Below, one piece after another: positions 1 through 12,600 of a stretch of DNA of 64,000 bases. Every line of letters starts with the position of its first letter. Position 1 is the stretch's first letter. Both the position numbers and the translations under genes were made by a program. Below the pieces are notes generated by a model that was not told the origin of the DNA, did not search any database, and saw only the letters and a program-made list of their open reading frames with translations. Origin of the DNA: Streptomyces pyxinicus (GTDB lineage: Bacteria; Actinomycetota; Actinomycetes; Streptomycetales; Streptomycetaceae); assembly GCF_024753135.1 (NCBI RefSeq), contig NZ_JANUGP010000014.1, positions 62,001-126,000 of the forward strand, written 5' to 3'.

Positions 1-494
1 CCCTCCTCGATCATCTCCAGCAGCCGGAACAGCGCGGTGGGCGCGTTGCCGACGGCCACGACCGCGCCGTCCAGCCGGTCGCGCCACAGCTCCAGCGCGG
101 CGGCGCTGCGCGTGGTGCCCAGCCGCGCGGCGAGTCCGGCGACGGCCGGGTCGGAGAGGGTGCACAGCACGTCGTTGCCGGCGGGCAGCCGCTTGCGGGT
201 GACACCGCTGGCCACCATCTGCACGTCGCAGAGGATCGGGGCGCCGGCCCGCAGCGCTTCGCGGGCCCGGGCCACCACCGCGGGCGTGTACGCGAGGTCC
301 CGCACGAGGTCGACCATCCCGCAGGCGTGGATCATGCGCACGGCGACCTGGCTGACGTCGGCGGGCAGGCCCGCGAGGTCCGCCTCGGCGCGGATGGTGG
401 CGAAGGACTGGCGATAGATCGCCGCGCCGTCCTTCTCGTAGACATGGCTGGTCACGGTGGTCTTCTCGCTGCTTCCGGTCGTCGTACGGCTCAT
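1..494 (-). CDS. cobH: Precorrin-8X methylmutase (CobH/CbiC), 3' end outside the window
   Basis: Moves the C-11 methyl group to C-12, converting precorrin-8X to hydrogenobyrinic acid in corrin ring synthesis. About 164 N-terminal residues are visible. They include the family segments EKDGAAIYRQSFATIR, the CGMVDLV stretch with its catalytic-region histidine just before it (MIHACGMVDL), and DVQMVASGVTRKRLP followed by VVAVGNAPTALF. The ATG at 494-492 overlaps the stop codon of the upstream cobG by 4 bp (ATGA), so the two are translationally coupled. The C-terminus (roughly 45 residues of a usual 205-210) lies outside the window. Family assignment is secure from these motifs. Confidence 0.9.
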   Translation of the reverse strand, partial: MSRTTTGSSEKTTVTSHVYEKDGAAIYRQSFATIRAEADLAGLPADVSQVAVRMIHACGMVDLVRDLAYTPAVVARAREALRAGAPILCDVQMVASGVTRKRLPAGNDVLCTLSDPAVAGLAARLGTTRSAAALELWRDRLDGAVVAVGNAPTALFRLLEMIEE

Positions 495-1750
495 GAGGTG
501 ATCGCCGCCAGCGCGGCGGGTATCCGGGTCGGGTCGGTGTGCGTCTCCCGGCCGGACGCGGGGTCCGACAGACGGTACCCACCCGCCGGTTCCGCGACCA
601 CGTCGAGGTGGCTGCCCCGGGGGTGTCCGCAACGCCGGTCGCATCCGGACCAGTAGAGGGGCGGTCCGGCACTGCCGATCGCGACGAGCGCCCGGGCCGC
701 GTCCGCGCGCACGTCGGTGTGCGCCCGCGCGCACCCGGGCCGGCCGATGCAGGCGCCGACCCGGAGCCAGGGCGAGGCGGGGTCGGTGACCAGGCCGGCG
801 GCGCCGAGCCGGGCGAGCGCCTCGGCCGCGCCCGCCGCCGCCCCGCCCGGCAGGGGAACGACGACGCCCCGCCAGGGGGTCAGCCGCAGCTCGGTCACGA
901 CGGTGGCGGTCAGCTCCGCCCACTGACCGGCGGAGATCCGGCCCAGCGGCACGTGCACGGACAGGGCCTCGCCCACGATCCCGGGCGCCGGTCCGGCCGC
1001 CCGGACCGGCGGCTCCGGGCGCTCCTGGTGGCCGATCCCCTCGGCCGTCAGGCGGTCCCGGACCAGGTGGGCCATCTCCTCGGCGGGCAGGCCGAGTTCG
1101 GCGACCCGCCAGACCTTCGCCCCGCGTGCCAGCGCCGCCGCGAGGAACGTCTCGGCGGCCAGCACGGCCGCGCGCGGCGCGTCCGCGGCGGCCACCCGCA
1201 CCGAGCCCGGACCGAGCCAGGCGCCCCCGCCCGCGAGCGCGCGCACGGTGACGTCCGCGCCGAGCCCGGCCATGTCACCGCGCCCGTCGTCCAGCGCGAA
1301 CAGGAACCGCCCCGACAGGTCCCGGGCGGCCTCGCTCGCGCACAGCGCCGCGTCCAGGGCCGGCACCCAGGGACGGACGTCCCGCACCCCGCCGCCGTCC
1401 AGACCGGACAGCGGAGACGCGGCGATGTTGCGCACCCGCTCGTGGGTGCGCGAGGGCAGCAGACCGGCCGCGCCGAGCGCTTCGGCCAGCTCCGCGCCGC
1501 ACCCGTCCCGCAGCCCGCGCACCTGGACGTTGCCGCGCGAGGTGAGATGCACGTCACCGTCGCCCAGCCGCCGTGCCGCGTCCCCGAGCGCCCGCGCCTG
1601 AGCGGCGCTCAGCACCCCGCCGGGGAGCCGGACGCGGGCCAGCGCCCCGTCGTCCGCCGCGTGCAGGCGCAGCGTCCCGGGGCAGGCGTCACCGCGATCC
1701 CGGGCGACGGGCGTGGCCTGGGAGGATGGCGGAGGAACGGCCGTGGACAT
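491..1750 (-). CDS. cobG: Precorrin-3B synthase CobG
   Basis: A 419-residue sulfite/nitrite-reductase-like Fe-S enzyme that hydroxylates precorrin-3A and forms the lactone of precorrin-3B in the aerobic cobalamin pathway. The N-terminal ferredoxin-like half includes DVHLTSRGNVQVRGL. Near the C-terminus are the cysteine clusters ACIGRPGC and SGCDRRCG that bind the [4Fe-4S] cluster next to the haem site. I start at the ATG at 1750 (MSTAVPPPSS); in-frame ATGs at 1762 and 1771 are alternatives, and no ribosome binding site clearly decides. It overlaps cobH by 4 bp and is divergent from cobN. A much longer reading frame continues upstream only because it runs antisense to cobN, so it is not used. 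Confidence 0.88.
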   Translation of the reverse strand: MSTAVPPPSSQATPVARDRGDACPGTLRLHAADDGALARVRLPGGVLSAAQARALGDAARRLGDGDVHLTSRGNVQVRGLRDGCGAELAEALGAAGLLPSRTHERVRNIAASPLSGLDGGGVRDVRPWVPALDAALCASEAARDLSGRFLFALDDGRGDMAGLGADVTVRALAGGGAWLGPGSVRVAAADAPRAAVLAAETFLAAALARGAKVWRVAELGLPAEEMAHLVRDRLTAEGIGHQERPEPPVRAAGPAPGIVGEALSVHVPLGRISAGQWAELTATVVTELRLTPWRGVVVPLPGGAAAGAAEALARLGAAGLVTDPASPWLRVGACIGRPGCARAHTDVRADAARALVAIGSAGPPLYWSGCDRRCGHPRGSHLDVVAEPAGGYRLSDPASGRETHTDPTRIPAALAAITS

Positions 1751-1812
1751 GGCGGTGAGCATACCTACCATCACACCGGACGTATGCCGCACGCTCGTGC
1801 TCAGGCCGCCCT

Positions 1813-1818
1813 TACTAT
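1813..1818 (+). promoter_or_regulatory. Candidate -10 element for the riboswitch-cobN transcript
   Basis: TACTAT lies about 25-30 bp upstream of the probable 5' end of the cobalamin aptamer, the expected place for the promoter of the leader RNA. No convincing -35 hexamer is visible, which is common for Streptomyces promoters. Inferred by eye only. Confidence 0.35.
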
Positions 1819-1829
1819 GCTTGCCCAGT

Positions 1830-1955
1830 GGATCATCCGGTCCACGAACCGCCACCACGGCGACAGGGGAGGAAGCCGGTAGGAATCCGGCGCGGTCCCG
1901 CCACTGTGAACCCGGCCCCCAGGGACCGGGTGAGCCAGGAACTCCCTTCCCCCGC
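1830..1955 (+). ncRNA. Cobalamin (AdoCbl) riboswitch in the cobN leader
   Basis: The leader contains the conserved aptamer core: GGAAGCCGG then GAATCCGGCGCGGTCCCG, then the B12-box GCCACTGTGA (from about 1900), and further on GTGAGCCAGGAACTCCC. These match the cobalamin riboswitch consensus in order and spacing. A G/C-rich stem-loop (CCCCGCG...CGCGAGGG) follows at about 1946-1978, before the cobN ribosome binding site, and could be the expression platform acting on translation or termination. Known members repress cobalamin genes when adenosylcobalamin is abundant. The aptamer edges are approximate. Confidence 0.9.
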
Positions 1956-2029
1956 GACCGGCTTCGGCCGCGAGGGAGACCCATCCCACACCGCCCGGGG
2001 CGCGGACCCCGAGGAAGGCAAGGCGACGC

Positions 2030-5656
<3,627 letters not shown>

Positions 5657-5682
5657 GCGGCGGGGCCTGCCTCCCCTGCCAT

Positions 5683-5709
5683 GGGGGGCGCCGAGTTCCG
5701 GCGCCCCCC
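5683..5709. terminator. Bidirectional terminator between cobN and the DCC gene
   Basis: A perfect 10-bp G/C stem (GGGGGGCGCC / GGCGCCCCCC) with a 7-nt loop lies 27 bp after the cobN stop and 16 bp beyond the end of the convergent gene. The position between convergent genes favours a terminator usable in both directions. There is no U-tract, as is usual in Streptomyces. Confidence 0.7.
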
Positions 5710-5724
5710 GGTTCGGCAGTACTT

Positions 5725-6141
5725 CTACGTCCTCGAAGGCGAGCGCCCTCCCGGTCCACGGCCGGCCGGAAGCGCACAGGCCGGCGTGCCCCCGGGCAGC
5801 CGGTGCCGGTTGCGGGCGACGAGCCGGTACACCCCGTGGGCGGCCCAGCGCACCGGCGGCAGCCGCAGCACGGCGCCCGCGACGGGCCAGACGCCGCGCG
5901 CGCTCGACAACAACCCGGCGACCGCCTGGGCGCCGCCGCACACCCTGCCGTCGGGCGTCACCCACAGCGCCTCGTACTCGGCCCGCTCCGGTGCGACACC
6001 CAGGTCTTCCAGGTCCGCCCACTGGCGGGCCGCGATGTCGCAGCGCGGTCTGATCCACCGCCGCGCGAGGGCCACCGAGGCCGTGCAGAAGCCGCAGTCA
6101 CCGTCGTAGACCAGCACAGGTCGGGTGCGCACGCCCTCCAT
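5725..6141 (-). CDS. DCC-family (DUF393) putative thiol-disulfide oxidoreductase
   Basis: A 138-residue protein with the family signature DGDCGFC near the N-terminus (residues 14-20), a CxxC-like motif in a thioredoxin-like context. RPVLVYDGDCGFCTASV is typical of the YuxK/DCC group. The family is annotated as thiol-disulfide oxidoreductases, but its substrates are not established. The gene converges on cobN and is divergent from the secreted protein at 6296. There is no signal peptide or membrane segment, so it is probably cytoplasmic. The C-terminal 25 residues are arginine/glycine-rich and look like a poorly conserved tail. Confidence 0.82.
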   Translation of the reverse strand: MEGVRTRPVLVYDGDCGFCTASVALARRWIRPRCDIAARQWADLEDLGVAPERAEYEALWVTPDGRVCGGAQAVAGLLSSARGVWPVAGAVLRLPPVRWAAHGVYRLVARNRHRLPGGTPACALPAGRGPGGRSPSRT

Positions 6142-6295
6142 GATGCGCGCCGTCCGCGGCCCCCGCGAAACCGACCGCCGACCGCCGCTCTCCTTGTCAA
6201 CCTATGTTGTCCGGGGTGGGCGCCGGCCCCCCGCTTCCGCAGACTTCGATCACCGACTACGACGGCCGCTGGCCGTGAACGAGGGGAAACGAACG

Positions 6296-6718
6296 ATGCG
6301 TACGAGTACGAGTAAGAAGACGGCGGCCGCTCTGTCGGCCGCGGCGCTGCTGTCCGGCCTGCTGAGCCTGGTCGGCGCCCCGGCGGCCAGCGCCGCCGAC
6401 GGCTGCAACAACGACAACGGCAGGACGGTGCGCACCGCGTTCGGCGGCAGGGGCCAGGGCATCGAACTGCGCGCGAACGGCTCGGGAAACAGCACCTGCG
6501 CCTGGGGCCGCATCGTCGGAGGCGCGCCCGGCATGCACGTCTGGGTGGACCGCAGCAGCGACGGCGGCCGGACCTGGGAGCCCCAGCTGGGCTGGCGGGA
6601 GATCAGCAGCGGGGGCAGCGTCTGGACCGAGGCGTGGCGGGACAGCAACGGCAAGCTGATGCGCGCCTGCGGTGACTCGGGCTACAACACCGCGATCACC
6701 TGCACCAGCTGGTACTGA
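6296..6718 (+). CDS. Small secreted protein of unknown function
   Basis: A 140-residue precursor. A lysine-containing N-region (MRTSTSKKTAA), a hydrophobic core (ALSAAALLSGLLSLVGA) and an Ala-X-Ala site (ASA before ADGC) indicate Sec export with cleavage near residue 34. The mature part of about 106 residues has four cysteines (DGC, STCAW, RACGDS, ITCTSW), consistent with two disulfides, and is rich in Gly, Trp and Asn. Start ATG 6296 follows GAGGGGAAAC. The frame is open further upstream, but the signal peptide fixes the start. No catalytic motif is visible; it resembles the many small extracellular proteins of Streptomyces with no assigned role. Confidence 0.75.
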   Translation: MRTSTSKKTAAALSAAALLSGLLSLVGAPAASAADGCNNDNGRTVRTAFGGRGQGIELRANGSGNSTCAWGRIVGGAPGMHVWVDRSSDGGRTWEPQLGWREISSGGSVWTEAWRDSNGKLMRACGDSGYNTAITCTSWY

Positions 6719-6740
6719 GCGGGACCGGTCAGGACATGAG

Positions 6741-6802
6741 GACGGGGCCTTCCGGACGACAGCTCTCGGCATCACACCCGCGGAGCACCGGACGGCCCCG
6801 TC
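6741..6802. terminator. Stem-loop after the secreted protein gene
   Basis: Fourteen-base arms (GACGGGGCCTTCCG and CGGACGGCCCCGTC, one mismatch) enclose a loop of about 34 nt between the convergent genes ending at 6718 and 6883. It is probably a terminator, although the large loop lowers confidence. Confidence 0.5.
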
Positions 6803-6882
6803 CGCCGTCGGTTCGGCGATCACCCCGAGCGCACTGCCCTGATGCCGGTGGCCGCGATGTCGAGTGACCTGGCTCGCCGCGA

Positions 6883-7620
6883 TCAGGCCTGCACGGTCGG
6901 GCGGACGACGATCTCGCTGACATCGACGCCGTCGGGCTGCTCGATGGCGTAGCCGATGGCGGAGGCCACCGCCGAGGGCGGCATGGCGATCTCGTCACGC
7001 TGCCGGATCATCGCGGCCGCGACGTCGGGGCCGGCTCCCTTGCCGACGCCCTCGGTATGGGTGAAGCCGGGTGAGACGAGGGTGACGCGCAGGTCGGGCC
7101 CCGACTCCTGGCGCAGGCCCTCGGTAAGCACCTTCACCGCCGTCTTGGTGGCCGCGTAGACCGCCTGGGGGGACTTGACGACGTAGGCCGCGGTGGAGCC
7201 CACGTTGACGAACTGCCCGAAGCGCTGCCGACGGAAGACGGGCAGAGCCGCCCCGATGCCGTTGAGCAGGCCGGTGATGTGGGTGGCGACCATGGCGTCC
7301 CAGTCGTCCTGACGCAGGTCGTCGAACGGCGAGACGGCCATCGTGCCCGCGTTGGAGACGAGGACGTCGAGCCGGCCGTAGCGGTCGAGGGCCGTGTCCG
7401 TCAGCCGCCGGAGGTCTTCGCGGCGCGTGACGTCGACCACGACCCCGGTGGCGGTGCCGCCCTTCGCCGTGATGCCGTCCACCACGGCGTTCAGCCGCTC
7501 CTCGCGCCGGGCTCCGAGCACGAGCCGGGCGCCCTTCTCGGCGAGGTGGACTGCGGTCGCCTCCCCGATGCCGCTGCTGGCACCTGTGATCGCGATGACT
7601 TTGCCCTGGATACCCGACAT
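6883..7620 (-). CDS. SDR-family NAD(P)-dependent oxidoreductase
   Basis: A 245-residue classical short-chain dehydrogenase/reductase. It has the TGASSGIG nucleotide-binding motif at residues 13-20, the structural NAG motif (LVSNAGTMAV), and the catalytic YxxxK in VYAATKTAVKVL, with the active-site serine in VGSTAAYV. It matches the YdfG/serine 3-dehydrogenase-like group that commonly oxidises or reduces hydroxyl/keto substrates; the substrate here cannot be read from sequence. ATG 7620 follows a GGGAG ribosome binding site. Isolated between a convergent secreted-protein gene and a divergent small ORF, so no pathway context is evident. Confidence 0.92.
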   Translation of the reverse strand: MSGIQGKVIAITGASSGIGEATAVHLAEKGARLVLGARREERLNAVVDGITAKGGTATGVVVDVTRREDLRRLTDTALDRYGRLDVLVSNAGTMAVSPFDDLRQDDWDAMVATHITGLLNGIGAALPVFRRQRFGQFVNVGSTAAYVVKSPQAVYAATKTAVKVLTEGLRQESGPDLRVTLVSPGFTHTEGVGKGAGPDVAAAMIRQRDEIAMPPSAVASAIGYAIEQPDGVDVSEIVVRPTVQA

Positions 7621-7752
7621 GACCGGCTCCCTTCTCCGGGTGCGCGCGGGTGAGTGCGGTGACCCGTGCGTAGCGCTTCCCGTCGCGGCGACGGCGCCGC
7701 AGGGGATCGATCATGCCAGGGCCGGGACCGCGCCCCCGCGCTGACCGAAGCC

Positions 7753-7941
7753 ATGGCCGCTCTGCTGGACGACCCGGACCGCGAGGTACGGGTGTCCGCC
7801 GTGCACGGACTCGCCCGGCACGACGACGTACGCTGCGTGGAAGCCGCCCGCCGCCTCGGCGGCCCGTGGCGCCCGCACTCGGCCGAGGAGTACTGCCTGG
7901 ACGCGGTGGGGGAGTACGAACGGCGCCGCGACGGCCGCTGA
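7753..7941 (+). CDS. Small HEAT-repeat-like protein or gene remnant
   Basis: A 62-residue reading frame (MAALLDDPDREVRVSAVHGL...) carrying one clear HEAT/PBS-lyase repeat: LLDDPDREVRVSAVHGLARHDD, then VRCVEAARRL. The frame opens further upstream but without a good start. Codon use is typical of the genome. Real HEAT-repeat proteins carry several repeats, so this is either a genuine one-and-a-half-repeat mini protein or the 3' remnant of a larger gene. I cannot tell which. Confidence 0.45.
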   Translation: MAALLDDPDREVRVSAVHGLARHDDVRCVEAARRLGGPWRPHSAEEYCLDAVGEYERRRDGR

Positions 7942-7995
7942 CGCCCCGGCCGGGCCGATGGCCGGGTGGCGGGGGACTGCCGAGGACCGCGGCGC

Positions 7996-8108
7996 CCGAC
8001 GGCCACCGACACGCCACCGACACGCCTCCGACGCGCTTCCGACAGACCCCGGCACCGCGCGCATCCCGCATGTCGCCCCCCTGTCGGCCTCTGTCGGTGA
8101 ACTGTCGG
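7996..8108. repeat. Two opposed arrays of approximately 11-bp-phased CCGAC / TGTCG repeats
   Basis: In the 233-bp gap before the FAD monooxygenase, CCGAC(A/G) occurs five times with starts at 7996, 8006, 8017, 8028 and 8039 (spacing 10, 11, 11, 11). The inverted element TGTCG then occurs four times with starts at 8071, 8082, 8092 and 8103 (spacing 11, 10, 11); the last three are CTGTCGG. Such spacing puts each element on the same DNA face, as in SARP-type or other cooperative operators. The last repeat ends 66 bp before ATG 8175. Function is inferred; the periodicity is direct observation. Confidence 0.6.
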
Positions 8109-8174
8109 TGCGCACCGGGATCTTCGAGGGGTACCGCCCGGCACCAGCTCGGCGGCATACCGCGAGGAGGAACC

Positions 8175-9332
8175 ATGCGCCCCACCCCCGTCACGATCAT
8201 CGGTGCCGGACTCGGCGGCCTCACCCTGGCCCGTGTCCTGCACGTCCACGGCATCGCGTCCACCGTCTACGAGGCGGAGGCCTCCCCGATGGCACGCGCA
8301 CAGGGCGGAATGCTCGACATCCACGACTACAACGGCCAACTCGCCCTGGAAGCAGCCGGATTGTTGGAGGAGTTCCGGAGCATCGTCCTGGCGGGACGGC
8401 AGGCGATGCGGATCCTCGACCGGAGCGCGTCCGTGGTGTTCGAGAAGGGCGACGACGGCACGGGAGGCCGCCCCGAGGCCCAGCGCGGCGAGCTGCGGCA
8501 GATGCTGCTCGACTCCCTGCCGGCCGGCACCGTCCGGTGGGGTCACAAGGTGCACGAGGTCCGGTCCCTCGGCGGGGGCCGTCACGAGGTCACGTTCGCC
8601 GACGGGGCCACGGTCGTCACGGACCTGCTGGTCGGGGCGGACGGCGCGTGGTCGCGGGTCCGGCCGCTGCTCACCGACGCGCACCCCGAGTACCTCGGCA
8701 CGGCGTTCGTGGAGGTCTACCTGTTCGACGCCGACACCCGGCACGCCGCCGCCGCGAAGGCCGTCGGCGGCGGGTCCATGATCGCCCCCGCCCGGGACAA
8801 CGCGATCCACGCCCATCGCGAGAGCGGCGACACCCTGCACACGTACGTGCAGCTGACCAAGCCGCTGGAGTGGTTCGCCGCCATCGACTTCACGGACGCC
8901 CCCGCGGCCGTCCAGCGGATAGCGGAGGAGTTCGACGGCTGGGCGCCGGAGCTGACCGCGCTGATCACCGACGCCGACACCGCGCCGGTGCTGCGCCCGC
9001 ACTACGCCCTCCCGGACGGCCACCGCTGGGACCGGGTGCCGGGGATCACCCTGATCGGCGACGCCGCACACCTGAGTGCCCCGAACGGTGAGGGCGCCAA
9101 CCTGGCCATGCTCGACGGCGCCGAACTGGCCGGCGCCATCGCCGCCCAGCCCGGCGATGCCGAGGCCGCGTTGAGCATCTACGAGCAGGCCATGTTCACG
9201 CGCATGAGAGAGGCCGCCGACGAAGACCTGGCCGTCCTCATGGAGCCGGTGTTCGGCGACAACCCGCCGCAAGCTCTGGTCGACATGATCGTTGAACACC
9301 GAAGGAGCACTCGGGGCGGCACGCCGCAGTGA
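8175..9332 (+). CDS. FAD-dependent monooxygenase (PHBH/TetX-like)
   Basis: A 385-residue group A flavoprotein monooxygenase. The N-terminal Rossmann motif VTIIGAGLGGLTLARVL binds the FAD ADP moiety, GADGAWSRVRPLL is the middle DG motif, and GDAAHLSAPNGEGANLAMLDG is the C-terminal GD motif. The arrangement is like TetX and other enzymes hydroxylating aromatic or polyketide substrates; the substrate is unknown. ATG 8175 has a strong GAGGAGG site. Upstream lies a striking phased repeat array, so specific regulation is likely. It is 363 bp from the NRPS genes; membership in that cluster is not supported by spacing. Confidence 0.9.
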   Translation: MRPTPVTIIGAGLGGLTLARVLHVHGIASTVYEAEASPMARAQGGMLDIHDYNGQLALEAAGLLEEFRSIVLAGRQAMRILDRSASVVFEKGDDGTGGRPEAQRGELRQMLLDSLPAGTVRWGHKVHEVRSLGGGRHEVTFADGATVVTDLLVGADGAWSRVRPLLTDAHPEYLGTAFVEVYLFDADTRHAAAAKAVGGGSMIAPARDNAIHAHRESGDTLHTYVQLTKPLEWFAAIDFTDAPAAVQRIAEEFDGWAPELTALITDADTAPVLRPHYALPDGHRWDRVPGITLIGDAAHLSAPNGEGANLAMLDGAELAGAIAAQPGDAEAALSIYEQAMFTRMREAADEDLAVLMEPVFGDNPPQALVDMIVEHRRSTRGGTPQ

Positions 9333-9695
9333 TCTGACGTAGGGCCCGTCAGCATCCCGGGTGGCGGAAGAATGGACATCGGCAAGCCATTTCAGCCTGA
9401 ATAAGTCAATTCGGGCTGGTATGGCTGCCAGGCGGGGCCTTACCCGCGACGGAGACGGCAACCGCCAGTCCACATCGGCGGATACGTGAACTGGGCCGCG
9501 AAAGTCAAGTGTTGACTTGTCCTTCGCCGGTAATTGAGGATCACAGCGTGTCACGGAACCCCCCAATGATTCGCTGGACCCACACGACGTCGTGACCAGC
9601 TGACCGACGTCCCTTTCCCGGAAGACCTCTCGAAAATCCCCGGCTCCCGAGCATCCCGGCCGGGAATTCCCTCCCCCTTCACGGAGTCGCGCGAG
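9333..9695. other. 363-bp intergenic region upstream of the NRPS operon, with a palindrome
   Basis: No gene is seen here. At 9502-9518 there is a perfect palindrome AAGTCAA-GTG-TTGACTT, the likely operator/promoter of the NRPS operon (TTGACT could serve as a -35 box). Its core GTCAA...GTGTTGAC resembles the ArsR-type operator at 23752-23779 (GTCAA-GAAGTG-TTGAC), hinting at shared control. The A/T content around 9390-9540 is higher than the surroundings, as expected for a promoter region. Confidence 0.5.
9502..9518. promoter_or_regulatory. 17-bp palindromic operator candidate before the NRPS operon
   Basis: AAGTCAA and TTGACTT are exact inverse complements separated by GTG. It lies about 180 bp before the first NRPS start. 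The half-site GTCAA / TTGAC is shared with the operator preceding the cluster's own ArsR-like gene. Binding is inferred. Confidence 0.45.
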
Positions 9696-12600
9696 GTGCC
9701 GTCCTTCAGTGCGCCCAGTTCCTCCCCGGTCCCACCCCGACAGGAAGGTCAGGCCTTGCCGGTGCAGCCCGTCCCTCGTCCCGTCCGGCCCGCGCCCACG
9801 GTCCGCCCCGCCTCCTTCGCCCAGCAGCGCCTGTGGTTCCTGGCCCAGCTCCCCGGAGCGAGCGTCGCCTACAACGAGACCATCGCCTTCACGCTCACCG
9901 GCCCACTCGACCGGCACGCCCTGCGAGCGGCCTTCGACAGACTGACGGAACGCCATGAAACGCTGCGTACCCGCCTGGTGGCCGAGGCCGGCGGAGTCGT
10001 CCAGCACATCGACCCGCCGGGCAGCGGATTCGCCCTCGCCTGCGAGGACCTGACCGGTGAGGCCGACCCGGACGCCACCGTGACGCGACGCCAACAGCAA
10101 GAGGCCGCCCGGCCGTTCGACCTGGAGCACGGCCCGCTCGGACGGGGCAGCCTGCTGATCCTCGGCGCCGAACGCCACGTACTCCTCCTGACGTTCCATC
10201 ACAGCGTCTACGACGGCGCGTCGATGAACGTGATGATGCGGGAGGCCGGCGAGCTCTACGCCGCCTCGCTCACCGGCGCCCCCGACCCCCTGCCCGCGCT
10301 TCCCGCCCAGTACGCCGACCACGCACACGCCCAGCGTGAGGCGGTTCTCGGCGGCGGCCTCGCGGCCCAGGAGCAGTACTGGAAGCAGGCCCTGCGGGAC
10401 GCGCCCGTCGCGCTCGAACTGCCCACGGACAGACCCCGCCCGGCCGAGCAGGACTACACGGGCGGGCGCGTCGAGTTCACCCTCGACGCCGACACCACCA
10501 CCGCCCTGCGCGGTCTGGCGCGCCGGCACGGCGCCACCCTGTTCGTGGCCCTGCTGACCGGCTGGTCGGTGCTGCTGTCCCGGCTGTCGGGCCAGGAGGA
10601 CATCGTTGTCGGCAGCCCGGTCGCCGGCCGTCGCGGACCCGGCGCCGCCGCGCTCATCGGCTTCCTCGTCAACTCCCTGCCGTTGCGCGTCGACCTGTCC
10701 GGCGCGCCCACCGCGTCCGAGGCACTGACCCGCACCCGCACCGCCGTACGCGACGCCCTCGCCCACCAGGACCTGCCCTTCGAGCGCGTCGTCGAACTGG
10801 TCAACCCGCCGCGCAGCGCCTCCCGCACCCCCGTGTTCCAGACCATGCTGGCCTGGGTGCCCGACCGGCACGACCTGCTGCGGCTGCCCGGCGTCGAGGC
10901 CGCACCGCTCCCCATCGCCGACGCCCCGGCCAAGTTCGACCTCGCCCTGGCGGCGACCGAGTCACAGGGCGGGATCACCGGGCACCTCGACTACGCCTCG
11001 GCGCTCCTCGACCACACCACCGCCCAGCGCTGGGCCTCCCACCTGTGCCATCTGCTCACCGACCTGACCCGGCACCCCGAACGCGACGTCAGGGACCTGG
11101 AGCTGATGGGCCCGGACGAGCGGCTCCGACTGATCCGCGAGGGCGACGCCACGGCCCTCGCCCCCACCGACCCCGCGTCGGCCGCCCTGCGCACCGCCGA
11201 CGGGATCGCCTCCCTCTTCGAGTCCCAGGCCCGCCGGCACCCCGACCGGACCGCCGTGGTGGACCGGGACGGCACCCTGGGGTACGCCGTACTCGACCGG
11301 CGCGCCAACCGGCTCGCCCACGCCCTCGCCGCCCGGGCGGTGCGCCCCGGGGACGTCGTGGGCCTGCACGCCCGCCGCACCCGCGACCTGGCCGTCGGCA
11401 TCCTCGGCATCCTCAAGGCGGGCGCCGCCTACCTCCCGCTCGACCCCCAGCAGCCCCGCGAACGGCTCACCGGCATGGTCGCCGACGCGGCCTGCCCCGT
11501 CGTACTCAGCGACCACGCGCCCGGGGACCGCCCCGACGAATGGCTGGACCTCGCCGCCGTGGAATCCGAGGGCGCGACCGCGGAGATCCCGCCCGCCGGC
11601 ACCGGGCGCGCTCCGGACCGCCTGGCCTACGTCATCTTCACCTCCGGGTCCACGGGCCGGCCCAAGGGCGTCGCCGTGGAACACCGCAGCGTCCTCAACC
11701 TGTTCGCGACCTGGCAGGACCGGATGGGCGCCGCGCCCGGCGAGGCCGGTTCGGCCTGGTCGAGCATCGGCTTCGACGCCTCGGTCCACGAACTGCTGCT
11801 GCCCCTGACCACGGGCGGGGCCGTGCACATCGTCCCCGAGGACGTGCGCGCCGACCCGGACGCCCTGATGGCATGGCTGCGCGAGCACCGGATAGTCCAG
11901 GCGTTCTTGCCGCCCGCCTACGTCAAGTGGATCGACGAGGACCCCGCCGGACGCCTGCGCGGCCTGTCGCTGCGCAAGCTGCTGACCGGTGTCGAGTCCC
12001 TGACCGAGGCCGCCCTGCACCGGATGACGCGGCACCTGCCCGGCCTGCGGATCTGCTTCGGCTACGGCCCCACCGAGGCGACCCTCTACAGCACCGCCCA
12101 CTACGACCCGCGCCCGCTGGAGCGGCCGTGCCCCATCGGCCGCCCGCTGCCCGGAACCCGCTTCCACCTGCTCGACGGCCGGATGCGCCCGGTACCGCCC
12201 GGCGTGGTGGGGGAGGTGTACCTCGGCGGAGCGTCCCTGGCCCGCGGCTACCTCGGCCGCCCCGACCTCACCGACGAACGCTTCGTCCCGGACCCCTTCA
12301 CCCCCGGTGAACGCCTCTACCGCACCGGCGACCTCGCCCGCCGGGACCACGACGGCCACGCCCACTACGCGGGGCGCGCCGACGACCAGGTCAAGCTGCG
12401 CGGCTTCCGTATCGAACCGGCGGAGGTCGAGGCCGCCCTCATGGCGCTGCCCGGGGTCCGCGAGGCCGTGGTCCTCGCCGACCGGGACGCGGCCGGACAG
12501 CCCCGCCTGGTCGCCGGAGTCGGTCGGGCCGCCCCGCGGGAGCACGGCGCCGACGACCCGCGCACCGCGCTCGCCCGCCGGCTGCCGGACTACATGATCC

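Noticed and set aside
6142..6295. Operator at TTGTCAACCTATGTTGTCC between the DCC and secreted-protein genes
   Set aside because: The inverted repeat is imperfect and short (GTCAAC...GTTGTC); insufficient to call a site.
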